A stretch of DNA of 20,419 nucleotides, taken from assembly GCA_009839635.1 (NCBI GenBank), contig VXPJ01000100.1, positions 1 through 20,419 on the forward strand, given 5' to 3'. The notes below the pieces were generated by a model. It was not told the origin of the DNA. It saw only the letters and a program-made list of their open reading frames with translations, and did no database searches. This document shows positions 1 through 8,258 of the stretch, piece after piece (position 1 is the stretch's first letter; every line of letters starts with the position of its first letter). The DNA comes from Pseudomonadota bacterium (GTDB taxonomy: Bacteria > Pseudomonadota > Gammaproteobacteria > UBA4575). Both the position numbers and the translations under genes were made by a program.

Positions 1-79
1 GTATAGCGAGTCGCAGCGCAGCACTTAACCGTGTCCCGAAGGCATATCCCGGACCGCCGGGCACTTGAATTTCAGACAT
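1..79 (-). CDS. Partial leftward ORF at the window edge, unrecognised
   Basis: Reading leftward from an ATG at 79-77 there are 26 open codons running off the window; the product starts MSEIQVPGGPGYAFG. A purine-rich stretch (GGATAAGG) ends about 7 bases before the ATG and could be a ribosome binding site, and a good sigma-70-type promoter lies upstream on the same strand (139-167). These two signals are the reason to call a gene. The fragment is too short to assign to a family. In E. coli this flank of the nudJ cluster carries rluE and, beyond it, icd, but the visible residues do not match the isocitrate dehydrogenase N-terminus I know, so no function is proposed. It could be a chance open frame. 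Confidence 0.35.
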   Translation of the reverse strand, partial: MSEIQVPGGPGYAFGTRLSAALRLAI

Positions 80-138
80 CACACGGCCTTATCCGTTCGC
101 CCAAGGCGCGCGAAATCACATGCCCGAGGTACAGCCAG

Positions 139-167
139 AGTATAATTCACTGCTATACTGTGCTCAA
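139..167 (-). promoter_or_regulatory. Candidate sigma-70 promoter for the leftward edge gene
   Basis: On the minus strand TTGAGC (167-162) is followed after exactly 17 bases by TATACT (144-139), close to the TTGACA/TATAAT consensus. Transcription would start near 132 and give a leader of about 50 bases before the ATG at 79. The region is AT-rich compared with the rest of the window. No operator could be recognised. Confidence 0.5.
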
Positions 168-221
168 AGATACATTGAAATTTCTCCAGATTAATACATA
201 TTTATCAAGCATTTATATACT
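151..221 (+). promoter_or_regulatory. Candidate promoter elements for the nudJ-mnmA-hflD operon
   Basis: Two rightward -10 candidates lie in the AT-rich stretch before nudJ. One is an extended -10, TGCTATACT, at 151-159; the other is TATACT at 216-221. Neither has a convincing -35 box, although the extended -10 needs one less. They overlap or lie just beyond the divergent leftward promoter, so the two transcription units probably share a control region. Which element is used cannot be told from sequence. Confidence 0.35.
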
Positions 222-253
222 GATCTTTTTATCCCGTTTAAGATGACACCCCG

Positions 254-712
254 ATGAGCTGGCATCCACATGTGACGGTCGCAGCCGTGATTGAGCGTGA
301 GCAAAAATTCCTTCTGGTGGAGGAGCAAGTCGAAAACTACAGGGTTTTCAACCAGCCCGCAGGCCATTGGGAACTGGGGGAAACCCTAATCGAGGCAGCC
401 CAGCGAGAGACCCTGGAAGAGACGGGCTGGGAATTTTATCCAGCCGCGCTGGTCGGTATCTATTGCTGGAAGCATCCGCATCTGGATGAAACCTTTTTGC
501 GGTTTACCCTGTGTGGTGAGTGCAGCAGTGAGCGTGTCCATGAAGATCTTGATGAAGGTATCCTGCACGCGGGCTGGTACAGTGCCGGGACCATATTTGA
601 TCTGCCGGAGCAAAGGCTCCGAAGCACCATGGTCACCCACAGCATACGGGATTATCTGGATGGCAACCGTTATGACCTGGACCTTATCCGTACGATTCAG
701 CAGACCTGGTGA
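254..712 (+). CDS. nudJ: Nudix hydrolase, NudJ-type phosphatase
   Basis: The 152-residue protein has a complete Nudix box at residues 37-59: G37, E43, then R51-E52, E55-E56, G58 and W59. The three glutamates of the REUxEE core bind the metal ions. E. coli NudJ is 153 residues, hydrolyses nucleoside tri- and diphosphates and hydroxymethylpyrimidine pyrophosphate, and is also encoded immediately before mnmA. That synteny is the main reason for calling NudJ rather than a generic Nudix protein. The ATG at 254 has no clear Shine-Dalgarno sequence. A four-codon frame starts at the ATG at 243 and its TGA overlaps the nudJ ATG, so translation might be coupled, though this could be chance. mnmA begins 30 bases downstream. 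Cytoplasmic; exact substrate unproven. Confidence 0.87.
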   Translation: MSWHPHVTVAAVIEREQKFLLVEEQVENYRVFNQPAGHWELGETLIEAAQRETLEETGWEFYPAALVGIYCWKHPHLDETFLRFTLCGECSSERVHEDLDEGILHAGWYSAGTIFDLPEQRLRSTMVTHSIRDYLDGNRYDLDLIRTIQQTW

Positions 713-742
713 GCACGCGACCTGCACCCGACGGCCACTGAC

Positions 743-1825
743 ATGAGCAAGGTAATGGTGGGCATGTCCGGCGGGGTTGACTCCTCCGTAGCCGCCTGGC
801 TTTTGCACGAGCAGGGCCTTGAGGTTGAAGGCTTGTTCATGAAAAACTGGGAAGAGGACGACGATGAGGAATACTGCGCGGCAGCGATCGACCTCGAGGA
901 TGCCCGGCAGGTGTGCGAAAGGATTGGTATCCACCTGCACACGGTGAATTTTTCAAGCGAGTACTGGGATCGCGTATTCCAGTATTTTCTGGACGAGTAC
1001 CAGGCCGGCAGGACACCCAACCCGGATGTTATCTGCAACCGGGAAATCAAGTTCCGGGCCTTCCTGGACCACGCGCTGGACCTGGACACCGACTACATTG
1101 CCACCGGACATTATGCACGCTGTGAGGCAAGTTCCTCCGACACCAGCCTGAGAAAGGCCCATGACAGGCAAAAGGACCAGAGCTACTTTTTACATACCCT
1201 GGAGCAAGATCAGTTGCAGAAATCACTGTTTCCCCTGGGAGGCATCGACAAGTCGAAAGTGCGCGAGATTGCCAAGGCACAGGCGTTCAAGGTGCACGAC
1301 AAGAAAGACAGCACCGGGATCTGTTTCATCGGTGAGCGAAAATTCAGGGATTTCCTGAAGCAATATCTCCCCGCCAAACCGGGTCCGATCCTCTCACCTG
1401 AGGGCGAAGCTCTGGGTACGCACGAGGGTGCCATGTTCTACACGATCGGCCAGCGCCAGGGCCTGGGTATCGGTGGACAGGCGCATTTGCCCGAGGGGGC
1501 CTGGTATGTTGCCGACAAGGACATCGAATCCAATACCCTGCACGTGGTCCAGGGGAAACAACACCCTGCCCTGTTCCATTCCCGCGTCTTCACTCAAACG
1601 ATCCACTGGATTTCAGGTGGACCACCATCCGACATGAAGAACCTTGTGGCAAAGATACGGTACCGCCAACCGGACCAGGACTGCTCGATTCGCCAGTGCG
1701 AAGATAGCCGCTACGAAGTTTCCTTTGCCGAACCCCAGTGGGCGGTCGCTCCGGGACAAAGCGTCGTCTTCTACAAGCAGGACCGGTGCCTCGGAGGAGG
1801 CATCATCATCGGGCGCGAAGCCTAG
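743..1825 (+). CDS. mnmA: tRNA-specific 2-thiouridylase MnmA
   Basis: MnmA (TrmU) adenylates U34 of Lys, Glu and Gln tRNAs and replaces its 2-oxygen with sulfur delivered through the IscS/Tus relay. The 360-residue protein has the ATP pyrophosphatase P-loop SGGVDSS at residues 9-15. Its two catalytic cysteines are C98, in a TPNPDVICN context, and C194, in STGICFIGE; these correspond to C102 and C199 of the E. coli enzyme. The acidic stretch at residues 37-43 and the RQGLGIGG segment are also typical. Length is as expected (E. coli 368). The start is set by MSKVMVGMSGG aligning with the family N-terminus; no strong ribosome binding site is visible, consistent with read-through translation from nudJ 30 bases upstream. 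hflD starts 24 bases after the TAG. Cytoplasmic. Confidence 0.97.
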   Translation: MSKVMVGMSGGVDSSVAAWLLHEQGLEVEGLFMKNWEEDDDEEYCAAAIDLEDARQVCERIGIHLHTVNFSSEYWDRVFQYFLDEYQAGRTPNPDVICNREIKFRAFLDHALDLDTDYIATGHYARCEASSSDTSLRKAHDRQKDQSYFLHTLEQDQLQKSLFPLGGIDKSKVREIAKAQAFKVHDKKDSTGICFIGERKFRDFLKQYLPAKPGPILSPEGEALGTHEGAMFYTIGQRQGLGIGGQAHLPEGAWYVADKDIESNTLHVVQGKQHPALFHSRVFTQTIHWISGGPPSDMKNLVAKIRYRQPDQDCSIRQCEDSRYEVSFAEPQWAVAPGQSVVFYKQDRCLGGGIIIGREA

Positions 1826-1849
1826 TGTCGGCACCATGCAGGACTCCCC

Positions 1850-2479
1850 ATGTTTTCAGTGACCCGAAACCAGACCATCGCACTTGCCGGTCTTTATCAG
1901 GCCCTGGCTTTGACCCAGCAGGTGGCCCGAGACGGAAATATGACCCACTCCTGTTTGCCTGCAACCCTGGAAAGCGTTCTCAAGATCGATACGGATCACT
2001 ACCTGGATGTCTATGGCGTGACACAGAACCTGACGCTGGGGATGCAGGCGCTGTCCGAAAATGTGTTGAACCGCAACAGTAAAGACACCATAGAGCGAGC
2101 ACGCCATGCCGTCAGCCTGATGTTCCTGGAAAGCAAGTTGCACGAGGACGCGCAAGCCACACGTGCACTCGGAGACGAGATTCGCTGCATAGCAACGCTG
2201 TACGATGCGCAACACACCCCGATTGACGAACTGGCTCAGGACCTTGGCCGGATGTATCAGGCACACATCAGCCCCTTGGGACCCAAAGTGATCATCCAGG
2301 GAAGCCCGAGCTATTTGAATTTGGACGAGTATGCGAGCATGATTCGCGCACTTTTGCTTGGTGCCATACGGGCCATTGCCCTGTGGCGGCATGCACAGGG
2401 TAACCGCTTGTCTCTCGTGACCGGGAGGGCTTCGATTCTCAAAAACATCAGGGCCCTGCAAAAAGAAGGCCTGCATTGA
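1850..2479 (+). CDS. hflD: HflD-family high-frequency-lysogenization protein homolog
   Basis: This 209-residue, largely helical protein matches the HflD family (E. coli 213 residues) in length, in its N-terminal pattern (an NQTIALAGLYQAL-type helix) and in its position directly after mnmA. In E. coli HflD is a peripheral inner-membrane protein known for interacting with the lambda CII regulator; its role in uninfected cells is unclear. No signal peptide or clear membrane span is visible. The ATG at 1850 is preceded at a good distance by AGGA, so the start is well supported. It is the last gene of the nudJ-mnmA-hflD unit; 99 bases separate it from acnA, which has its own strong ribosome binding site. 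Confidence 0.9.
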   Translation: MFSVTRNQTIALAGLYQALALTQQVARDGNMTHSCLPATLESVLKIDTDHYLDVYGVTQNLTLGMQALSENVLNRNSKDTIERARHAVSLMFLESKLHEDAQATRALGDEIRCIATLYDAQHTPIDELAQDLGRMYQAHISPLGPKVIIQGSPSYLNLDEYASMIRALLLGAIRAIALWRHAQGNRLSLVTGRASILKNIRALQKEGLH

Positions 2480-2567
2480 ATTTTGACCTGTTTTGAGTTT
2501 ACCTGCAGTGCAGAAATACCAGATAATTGCGGTTTTTTCCCAGGGACTCGTCCTGCCGATAAACGTT

Positions 2568-2573
2568 GAGGAG
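2568..2573 (+). promoter_or_regulatory. Strong ribosome binding site of acnA
   Basis: GAGGAG lies five bases before the acnA ATG at 2579, an almost ideal Shine-Dalgarno sequence that fixes the start. The rest of the 99-base gap after hflD holds TTGACC (2483-2488), GATAAT (2522-2527) and a T-run (2533-2538). They are not spaced as one promoter, and no stable hairpin precedes the T-run. It is therefore unclear whether acnA has its own promoter or is read from hflD. Confidence 0.7.
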
Positions 2574-2578
2574 TTTGC

Positions 2579-5239
2579 ATGAACAATAGTTTTGGTACCC
2601 GATCAAGCCTTACCGTAGATGGGGACTGTTACGAGATCTTTAATCTCGGCGAACTGCCGCAGTCCGCCCGTCTGCCCTACTCGCTGAAGATCCTTCTGGA
2701 AAACCTGCTTCGTTGCGAAGACGGCCGCACTGTGACACGGGAGGACATCGAGGCGATATTGCACTGGGACCCTGCCGCAAACCCTGAAAACGAGATAGCC
2801 TTCCGACCCGCACGCGTGCTGATGCAAGACTTCACTGGGGTCCCGGCCGTGGTCGACCTGGCGGCCATGCGCGATGCCATGAAGTCGCTGGGAGGAGACC
2901 CGGAAAAAATCAATCCTCTGCAGCCTGCAGAACTGGTCATTGACCACTCCGTGCAGGTCGATCACTTCGGTTCCGATCAGGCTTTCGATCTGAATGCAGC
3001 TCTCGAATTCAACCGCAATCGCGAACGCTACAATTTTCTGAAGTGGGGACAAAACGCATTTTCCAACTTCAAAGTTGTCCCGCCTGACAGGGGAATCGTG
3101 CACCAGGTCAACCTTGAATACCTGGCACGCGTCATTTTCTCCAGGGAAAATGCAGGTGTACTGCAGGCCTACCCGGACACCGTGGTCGGTACTGACTCGC
3201 ACACCACCATGATCAATGGAGTGGGTGTACTGGGCTGGGGGGTCGGTGGCATCGAAGCCGAGGCCTCCATGCTCGATCAGCCGATTTCCATGCTGATCCC
3301 CCGGGTCGTCGGATTCCGGATGGACGGCCAGTTGCCGGAAGGCTCAACGGCGACCGATCTGGTGCTTGTCGTGGTTGAGATGCTGCGCAAGCATGGAGTA
3401 GTCGGAAAGTTTGTCGAATTTTACGGCAAAGGTCTTGATGACCTGCCCCTGGCAGACCGCGCCACGATCGCCAACATGGCACCCGAGTACGGAGCGACCT
3501 GCGGCATTTTCCCCATTGACCAGGAGACCATCCGCTACCTGGAACTCACCGGGCGCAGTGCGCAGCAGATTGCACTGGTTGATGCGTATGCGAAGACGAC
3601 AGGCATGTGGCGCGATGGGACGGGCGAGGATGCCCACTACAGCGAACACATCGAACTGGACCTTGGAACCGTGGTACCCAGCCTGGCCGGCCCCCGTCGC
3701 CCCCAGGACCGGATTGCATTGAGAGAATCCAAGCCGATGTTCCTGCGTGACAAGGCAGCCCTGCAGGAGGAACGCAACATCCAGAGCACAGGCAGTGTGG
3801 AGGTCCAGGTAAACGGGGAATCCGTTGCCCTCAGCGATGGCTCCGTTGTCATTGCAGCCATCACCTCCTGCACCAATACCTCCAATCCGAGCGCCATGCT
3901 GGGCGCCGGTCTGGTTGCGAGGAAAGCCGCGCAAATGGGGTTGCAAGTCAAACCGTGGGTTAAGACCTCGCTGGCTCCTGGCTCGCGAGTAGTAACCGAG
4001 TACCTGGAAAATGCCGGGGTCATGGACGATCTTGAGAAACTCGGGTTCCATAATGTCGGCTATGGCTGTACCACCTGCATTGGAAACTCGGGCCCTTTGC
4101 CGGAGCCGATTGCCGAAGCGATCAAGGAGCACAACCTCATCACAGCATCGGTACTTTCCGGGAACCGAAACTTCGAAGGCCGCGTACATGCCCAGGTGCG
4201 TATGAACTATCTGGCCTCCCCTCCCCTGGTAGTGGCCTATGCCATTGCTGGTCGCATGGATATTGACTTGTATCAGGAACCCCTCACACAGGACCCTGAC
4301 GGTAATCCTGTCTTCCTGAAGGACATCTGGCCCAGCCAGCAGGAAGTTGCAGACACCGTGGCAAATTTCCTGTCCGCTGAACAGTACGTGCAATGCTATG
4401 ACGATGTGTACAGCGGCGAGGACAACTGGAACCATCTCGAGGCGGATCAAAGCCAGTTCTTTCCCTGGGAAGATTCCACCTATATCGCAAACCCGCCCTA
4501 TTTCCAGGGCATGACACGCTCTGTCGAAGATGTCAGCGATATCCGAAACGCCCACGTGCTGGCCTACCTGGGTGATTCAGTCACGACCGATCATATCTCA
4601 CCGGCAGGCGCCATCGCCGCAGAAAGTCCGGCCGGAGAATATCTGCAGGACCAGGGAGTGATCCCAGCCGACTTCAACTCCTATGGCTCACGCCGTGGAA
4701 ACCACAATGTCATGATGCGGGGTACGTTTGCCAATATTCGCTTGCGCAACAAGCTCGCACCCGGTTCAGAGGGAGGCATCACCATTCATTTCCCGTCTGG
4801 CGAACAGACTTCCATCTACGATGCCGCCATGCGTTACAAGAAAGACGGCATCCCGGTGATCATACTGGCCGGCAAGGAGTATGGCTCCGGTTCATCCAGG
4901 GATTGGGCAGCCAAGGGTCCGTATCTGCTCGGTGTAAGTGCGGTGATTGCCGAGAGTTACGAGCGTATCCATCGGTCCAACCTGGTGGGCATGGGCATCC
5001 TGCCCTTGCAGTACGCGCAGGGAGAGACCGCTGAAAGCCTGGGGCTCTCGGGCAAGGAGACCTACAGCATCATCGGCCTGCAGAATGGCCAGGCCAAGTC
5101 TGTAACGGTGACGGCCGTTGATGAGGAGGGCAGTGAGAAATCCTTTGAGGCGGTGGTGCGCATCGATACGCCGCAGGAAGTGGAGTACTACCAGAATGGT
5201 GGCATCCTGCATTATGTGCTGCGTCAGCTAGCAGCATAG
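2579..5239 (+). CDS. acnA: Aconitate hydratase A
   Basis: Aconitase isomerises citrate to isocitrate through cis-aconitate in the TCA and glyoxylate cycles, using a [4Fe-4S] cluster. The 886-residue protein has the AcnA/IRP1 architecture and length (E. coli AcnA 891). The cluster ligands are C431 in ITSCTNTSN and C497 and C500 in GYGCTTCIGNSGPL, matching C435, C501 and C504 of E. coli. The N-terminal domain has VIDHSVQVD and GTDSHTTM; the C-terminal swivelling domain has YGSRRGNH and GSGSSRDWAAKGP with the substrate-binding arginine. The start follows a strong Shine-Dalgarno sequence. It faces fumC tail to tail across 33 bases in which I see no clear terminator. In E. coli AcnA is the more oxidant-stable stress/stationary isozyme; whether that holds here is inference. 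Cytoplasmic. Confidence 0.97.
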   Translation: MNNSFGTRSSLTVDGDCYEIFNLGELPQSARLPYSLKILLENLLRCEDGRTVTREDIEAILHWDPAANPENEIAFRPARVLMQDFTGVPAVVDLAAMRDAMKSLGGDPEKINPLQPAELVIDHSVQVDHFGSDQAFDLNAALEFNRNRERYNFLKWGQNAFSNFKVVPPDRGIVHQVNLEYLARVIFSRENAGVLQAYPDTVVGTDSHTTMINGVGVLGWGVGGIEAEASMLDQPISMLIPRVVGFRMDGQLPEGSTATDLVLVVVEMLRKHGVVGKFVEFYGKGLDDLPLADRATIANMAPEYGATCGIFPIDQETIRYLELTGRSAQQIALVDAYAKTTGMWRDGTGEDAHYSEHIELDLGTVVPSLAGPRRPQDRIALRESKPMFLRDKAALQEERNIQSTGSVEVQVNGESVALSDGSVVIAAITSCTNTSNPSAMLGAGLVARKAAQMGLQVKPWVKTSLAPGSRVVTEYLENAGVMDDLEKLGFHNVGYGCTTCIGNSGPLPEPIAEAIKEHNLITASVLSGNRNFEGRVHAQVRMNYLASPPLVVAYAIAGRMDIDLYQEPLTQDPDGNPVFLKDIWPSQQEVADTVANFLSAEQYVQCYDDVYSGEDNWNHLEADQSQFFPWEDSTYIANPPYFQGMTRSVEDVSDIRNAHVLAYLGDSVTTDHISPAGAIAAESPAGEYLQDQGVIPADFNSYGSRRGNHNVMMRGTFANIRLRNKLAPGSEGGITIHFPSGEQTSIYDAAMRYKKDGIPVIILAGKEYGSGSSRDWAAKGPYLLGVSAVIAESYERIHRSNLVGMGILPLQYAQGETAESLGLSGKETYSIIGLQNGQAKSVTVTAVDEEGSEKSFEAVVRIDTPQEVEYYQNGGILHYVLRQLAA

Positions 5240-5272
5240 ACTGCCCGCTCAAGCGCTGCATTTTCGCCCGGC

Positions 5273-6661
5273 TTACTCCTGAATCCCGCCCCGGGTCAGT
5301 TGCGCCGGGTCGAGGAGGCGCTCCAGTTGCGCCTCATCCAGGTCTGTCATCTCCTTGGCAACTTCAAGTACGGGCTTGCCTGATGCGTACGCCGCCTTGG
5401 CAATTGCCGCGCCCTTTTCATAGCCGACGATACGGTTCAGTGCCGTCACGAGGATCGGGTTTTTGGACAAGGCATCCTGCAGCGCGTCCTCGTTCACCGT
5501 GAACCCCTCAATGGCCTTGTCCGCAAGAACCCTACTGGCATTGGAAAGCAGCTCGATACTCTGCAAGAGGTTATGGGCGATCAGCGGAAGCATCACGTTC
5601 AACTGAAAATTACCGGACTGCCCTGCGACCGTGATGGTCACATCGTTCCCGATCACCTGGGCACATACCATGCTCATCGCCTCGGGAATGACCGGATTCA
5701 CCTTGCCCGGCATGATGCTGCTGCCGGGCTGCAGGGAGGGCAGCGAAATCTCCCCAAGACCCGCCAGCGGCCCCGAGTTCATCCAGCGCAGATCATTGGA
5801 TATCTTCATCAGGCTGACGGCCAGCGCTTTCAGTTGCCCGCTCAATTCAACCGCACCGTCCTGGCAGGCCAGACCTTCAAACTTGTTGGGTTTGGATTCA
5901 AAGGGGTAGCCGGTCAGCTCAACGAGCTGTTGCACGACCCGGTCTGCAAACTCGGGCGCCGCATTGATCCCGCTGCCCACCGCAGTTCCGCCTTGTGCAA
6001 GCTGGCGAAGTCGCTGCATGGTGTGCTCGATACGCTCGATGCCGTACTCCACTTGTTGAGCCCAGGCCTCGATCTCCTGACCAAGCGTGACCGGCATGGC
6101 ATCCATCAAGTGGGTACGGCCGGTCTTGATCTGCGCTTGATTCTGTGAGGCTTTCTCGCGCATCACCCTGACCAGGTGCTCGAGTGCCGGCTTGAGTGAC
6201 TGCTCGGTCTGCAGGCATGCGCTGACATGGATGGCGGTGGGAATGACGTCATTGGAACTCTGGCTCATGTTGACATGGTCATTCGGATGCACGGGCTGGT
6301 CTGCGAGGGAGCTTGCCAGTCGGGAGATCACCTCGTTGACGTTCATGTTGGTGCTGGTGCCCGACCCGGTCTGGAATACGTCCACCGGGAAATGCGCATC
6401 GTACTCTCCACTGGCGACCGACAGGCTCGCCTTGCAAATGGCCGACTCCGTGTCCTTGTCCAGAAGCCCCAGCTCGGCATTAGCACGCGCACACGCGGCC
6501 TTGATCAGGCCCAGTGCATGAATGAACGCATCTGGTAGTGTCAGCCCGCTGATCGGAAAGTTCTCCACGGCTCTTTGGGTCTGTGCACCGTACAGGGCAT
6601 CCGCTGGCACATTGAGCTCACCCATGCTGTCTTTTTCAGTACGAAAATTTGAATCAGTCAT
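5273..6661 (-). CDS. fumC: Fumarate hydratase, class II
   Basis: Class II fumarase interconverts fumarate and malate without an iron-sulfur cluster. From the ATG at 6661 the protein has 462 residues (E. coli FumC 467). The superfamily signature GSSIMPGKVN is at residues 313-322, with the catalytic serine S315 and K320. H184 in GRTHLMDAMP is the catalytic-base-region histidine (H188 in E. coli), and TGSGTSTNMN (98-107) and SQSSND (133-138) form the other conserved regions. A longer frame reaches 6823, but its extra 54 residues are unlike the family. GGAG lies eight bases before the 6661 ATG, so that start is chosen. The gene diverges from purB and converges with acnA. fumC and acnA are both the oxidation-resistant or stress forms in E. 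coli. Confidence 0.96.
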   Translation of the reverse strand: MTDSNFRTEKDSMGELNVPADALYGAQTQRAVENFPISGLTLPDAFIHALGLIKAACARANAELGLLDKDTESAICKASLSVASGEYDAHFPVDVFQTGSGTSTNMNVNEVISRLASSLADQPVHPNDHVNMSQSSNDVIPTAIHVSACLQTEQSLKPALEHLVRVMREKASQNQAQIKTGRTHLMDAMPVTLGQEIEAWAQQVEYGIERIEHTMQRLRQLAQGGTAVGSGINAAPEFADRVVQQLVELTGYPFESKPNKFEGLACQDGAVELSGQLKALAVSLMKISNDLRWMNSGPLAGLGEISLPSLQPGSSIMPGKVNPVIPEAMSMVCAQVIGNDVTITVAGQSGNFQLNVMLPLIAHNLLQSIELLSNASRVLADKAIEGFTVNEDALQDALSKNPILVTALNRIVGYEKGAAIAKAAYASGKPVLEVAKEMTDLDEAQLERLLDPAQLTRGGIQE

Positions 6662-6800
6662 TGAAGATCTCCGGTCAGGTGGATATTGAATACGTAGCAG
6701 CGTAGCGGTTGAGGCTGATTGGCTTTCCGGCGGTCCGGCATGGGGATTGTAGTATACTTCAACGATTGTACTGCCGATGCATGGATTTGCGAATTCCAAA
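6662..6800. promoter_or_regulatory. Divergent fumC/purB control region
   Basis: This 139-base gap must carry the promoters of both fumC (leftward) and purB (rightward). The best rightward element is TATACT at 6753-6758 without a good -35 box; it would start transcription around 6765. That gives a leader of about 35 bases to the ATG at 6801, but only about 12 to the ATG at 6777. No PurR-like box and no SoxS-like site could be recognised by eye. Confidence 0.4.
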
Positions 6801-8171
6801 ATGAACCCCGCCGGTCGACTCACAGCGATTTCCCCCGTTGACGGTCGCTACGCAAGCAAGACACAGTGCCTCAGTGAAATTGCCAGCGAGTACGGACTGC
6901 TCAAGCACCGGCTGAGAGTGGAAGTCGGGTGGCTCGCACATTTATCGGAGAGTACCGATATCCCTGAAGCAGCATCGCTATCCCCGTCTGCACGTGCGTT
7001 CCTCGACAGTATCATCCAGGATTTTGATACCGATGAAGCGCAAGCTATCAAGGACATTGAGACCCGCACCAATCACGACATCAAGGCCATCGAATATTAC
7101 CTGAGGGACAAGCTGGACTCGCATGAAGAACTGCGCGATCAGGTCGGGTTCATCCACTTTGCCTGTACGTCGGAGGATATAAACAGCACAGCCTATTCAT
7201 TGATGCTGGGCGAGATTCGAGTCGAAGTCCTGGGGCCCAGCATCAAGAATATTGCATCGAAACTGAAAACCCTCGCCCATGAACTGGCAGATCTGCCGAT
7301 GCTCTCGCGCACCCACGGTCAGCCCGCGTCTCCTACGACCCTGGGCAAGGAATTTGCCAATGTGCATGCGCGCCTGCAGGGACAACTGGACAGTTTCAAT
7401 GCCGTCCAGTTGCTGGCCAAAATGAACGGCGCCTCGGGGAATTACAATGCACACCGGGCAGCCTACCCGGATGTCGACTGGGAAGCACTCACGGCAGGTT
7501 TTGCCGAAACCCTGGGCCTCAGCCTGAACCGCTTCACAACCCAGGTTGAGCCGCACGACTGCATCGCCGAGTACTGCGATGTGCTGCGCAGGATCAACAC
7601 GATCCTGATCGATTTGTGCAGGGATACATGGGCATACATTTCCATTGGCTACTTCGCCCAGAAAATGATCGAGAACGAGGTGGGTTCATCCACCATGCCA
7701 CATAAAATCAACCCGATTGATTTTGAAAACGCCGAGGGCAATTTCGGAGTGGCCAATGCCCTGCTGGGTCACTTTTCCTCAAAACTTCCGATCTCGCGCT
7801 GGCAACGCGACCTCAGTGACTCGACGGTGCTGCGCAACCTGGGCGTGGCTGCTGCACACTGCGAGATTGGCTATCGATCGCTGTCAAGGGGACTGGAAAA
7901 ACTCGAGGTGGATAAACGCCGGGTGCTGGAGGATCTTGAGAACAACCCGCAGGTGCTCACAGAAGCCATACAAACAGTCATGCGAAAACACAGGATTGAG
8001 GGTGCCTATGAGAAACTCAAGGAACTGTCACGTGGACAGTCTCTGGATGCCCGCCAGATTGAAGACTTCATCCGTTCGCTGGAACTCCCGGAGGACGAAA
8101 AAGCCAGGCTGCTCTCCCTGACACCCGCAAACTATACCGGGCTGGCCTCCGAGTTGGCCAAGAACGCCTGA
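6801..8171 (+). CDS. purB: Adenylosuccinate lyase
   Basis: PurB makes fumarate twice in purine synthesis: from SAICAR to AICAR and from adenylosuccinate to AMP. The start chosen gives MNPAGRLTAISPVDGRY and 456 residues, the same length as E. coli PurB, with SPVDGRY aligned. An in-frame ATG at 6777 would add eight residues (MHGFANSK). Neither has a clear Shine-Dalgarno sequence. The lyase signature GSSTMPHKINP starts at residue 295. RTHGQP is at 170-175, with H172 in the substrate region, and TSEDIN and ISRWQRDLSDSTVLRN are also as in the E. coli-type enzyme. In E. coli purB sits next to hflD; here acnA and fumC lie between. The fumarate it releases is the substrate of the divergently encoded FumC. 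Cytoplasmic homotetramer by family. Confidence 0.96.
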   Translation: MNPAGRLTAISPVDGRYASKTQCLSEIASEYGLLKHRLRVEVGWLAHLSESTDIPEAASLSPSARAFLDSIIQDFDTDEAQAIKDIETRTNHDIKAIEYYLRDKLDSHEELRDQVGFIHFACTSEDINSTAYSLMLGEIRVEVLGPSIKNIASKLKTLAHELADLPMLSRTHGQPASPTTLGKEFANVHARLQGQLDSFNAVQLLAKMNGASGNYNAHRAAYPDVDWEALTAGFAETLGLSLNRFTTQVEPHDCIAEYCDVLRRINTILIDLCRDTWAYISIGYFAQKMIENEVGSSTMPHKINPIDFENAEGNFGVANALLGHFSSKLPISRWQRDLSDSTVLRNLGVAAAHCEIGYRSLSRGLEKLEVDKRRVLEDLENNPQVLTEAIQTVMRKHRIEGAYEKLKELSRGQSLDARQIEDFIRSLELPEDEKARLLSLTPANYTGLASELAKNA

Positions 8172-8231
8172 ACGGCCCTGCAACTTCATTAGGACCTGCA
8201 TCCTCTCCGGCCTGCTTCCGGTCTTTTTCAA

Positions 8232-8247
8232 GGACCTGCGGAGGTCC
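8232..8247. terminator. Hairpin between the convergent purB and kdsB genes
   Basis: GGACCT (8232-8237), a GCGG loop and AGGTCC (8242-8247) form a perfect six-pair stem in the 87-base gap between purB and kdsB. A T-run (8223-8227) lies before it on the plus strand, not after, and the minus-strand transcript has only TTG directly after the stem. It is thus not a canonical intrinsic terminator in either direction. A weak CCGG/CCGG stem at about 8207-8220 does precede that T-run and may serve purB. It most likely marks transcript ends of both units. Confidence 0.4.
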
Positions 8248-8258
8248 GCCGGAAAACT

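Noticed and set aside
2522..2538. Intrinsic terminator after hflD ending in a six-T run
   Set aside because: Only a three-pair stem could be drawn before the T-run, too weak to call.
3344..4555. 403-residue open frame antisense to acnA
   Set aside because: It lies wholly inside the clearly coding acnA, resembles no family I know and has no ribosome site; long antisense frames are common opposite GC-rich genes.
6662..6823. N-terminal extension of fumC by 54 residues
   Set aside because: It is unlike class II fumarases, whereas the ATG at 6661 has a GGAG site and gives the family length.
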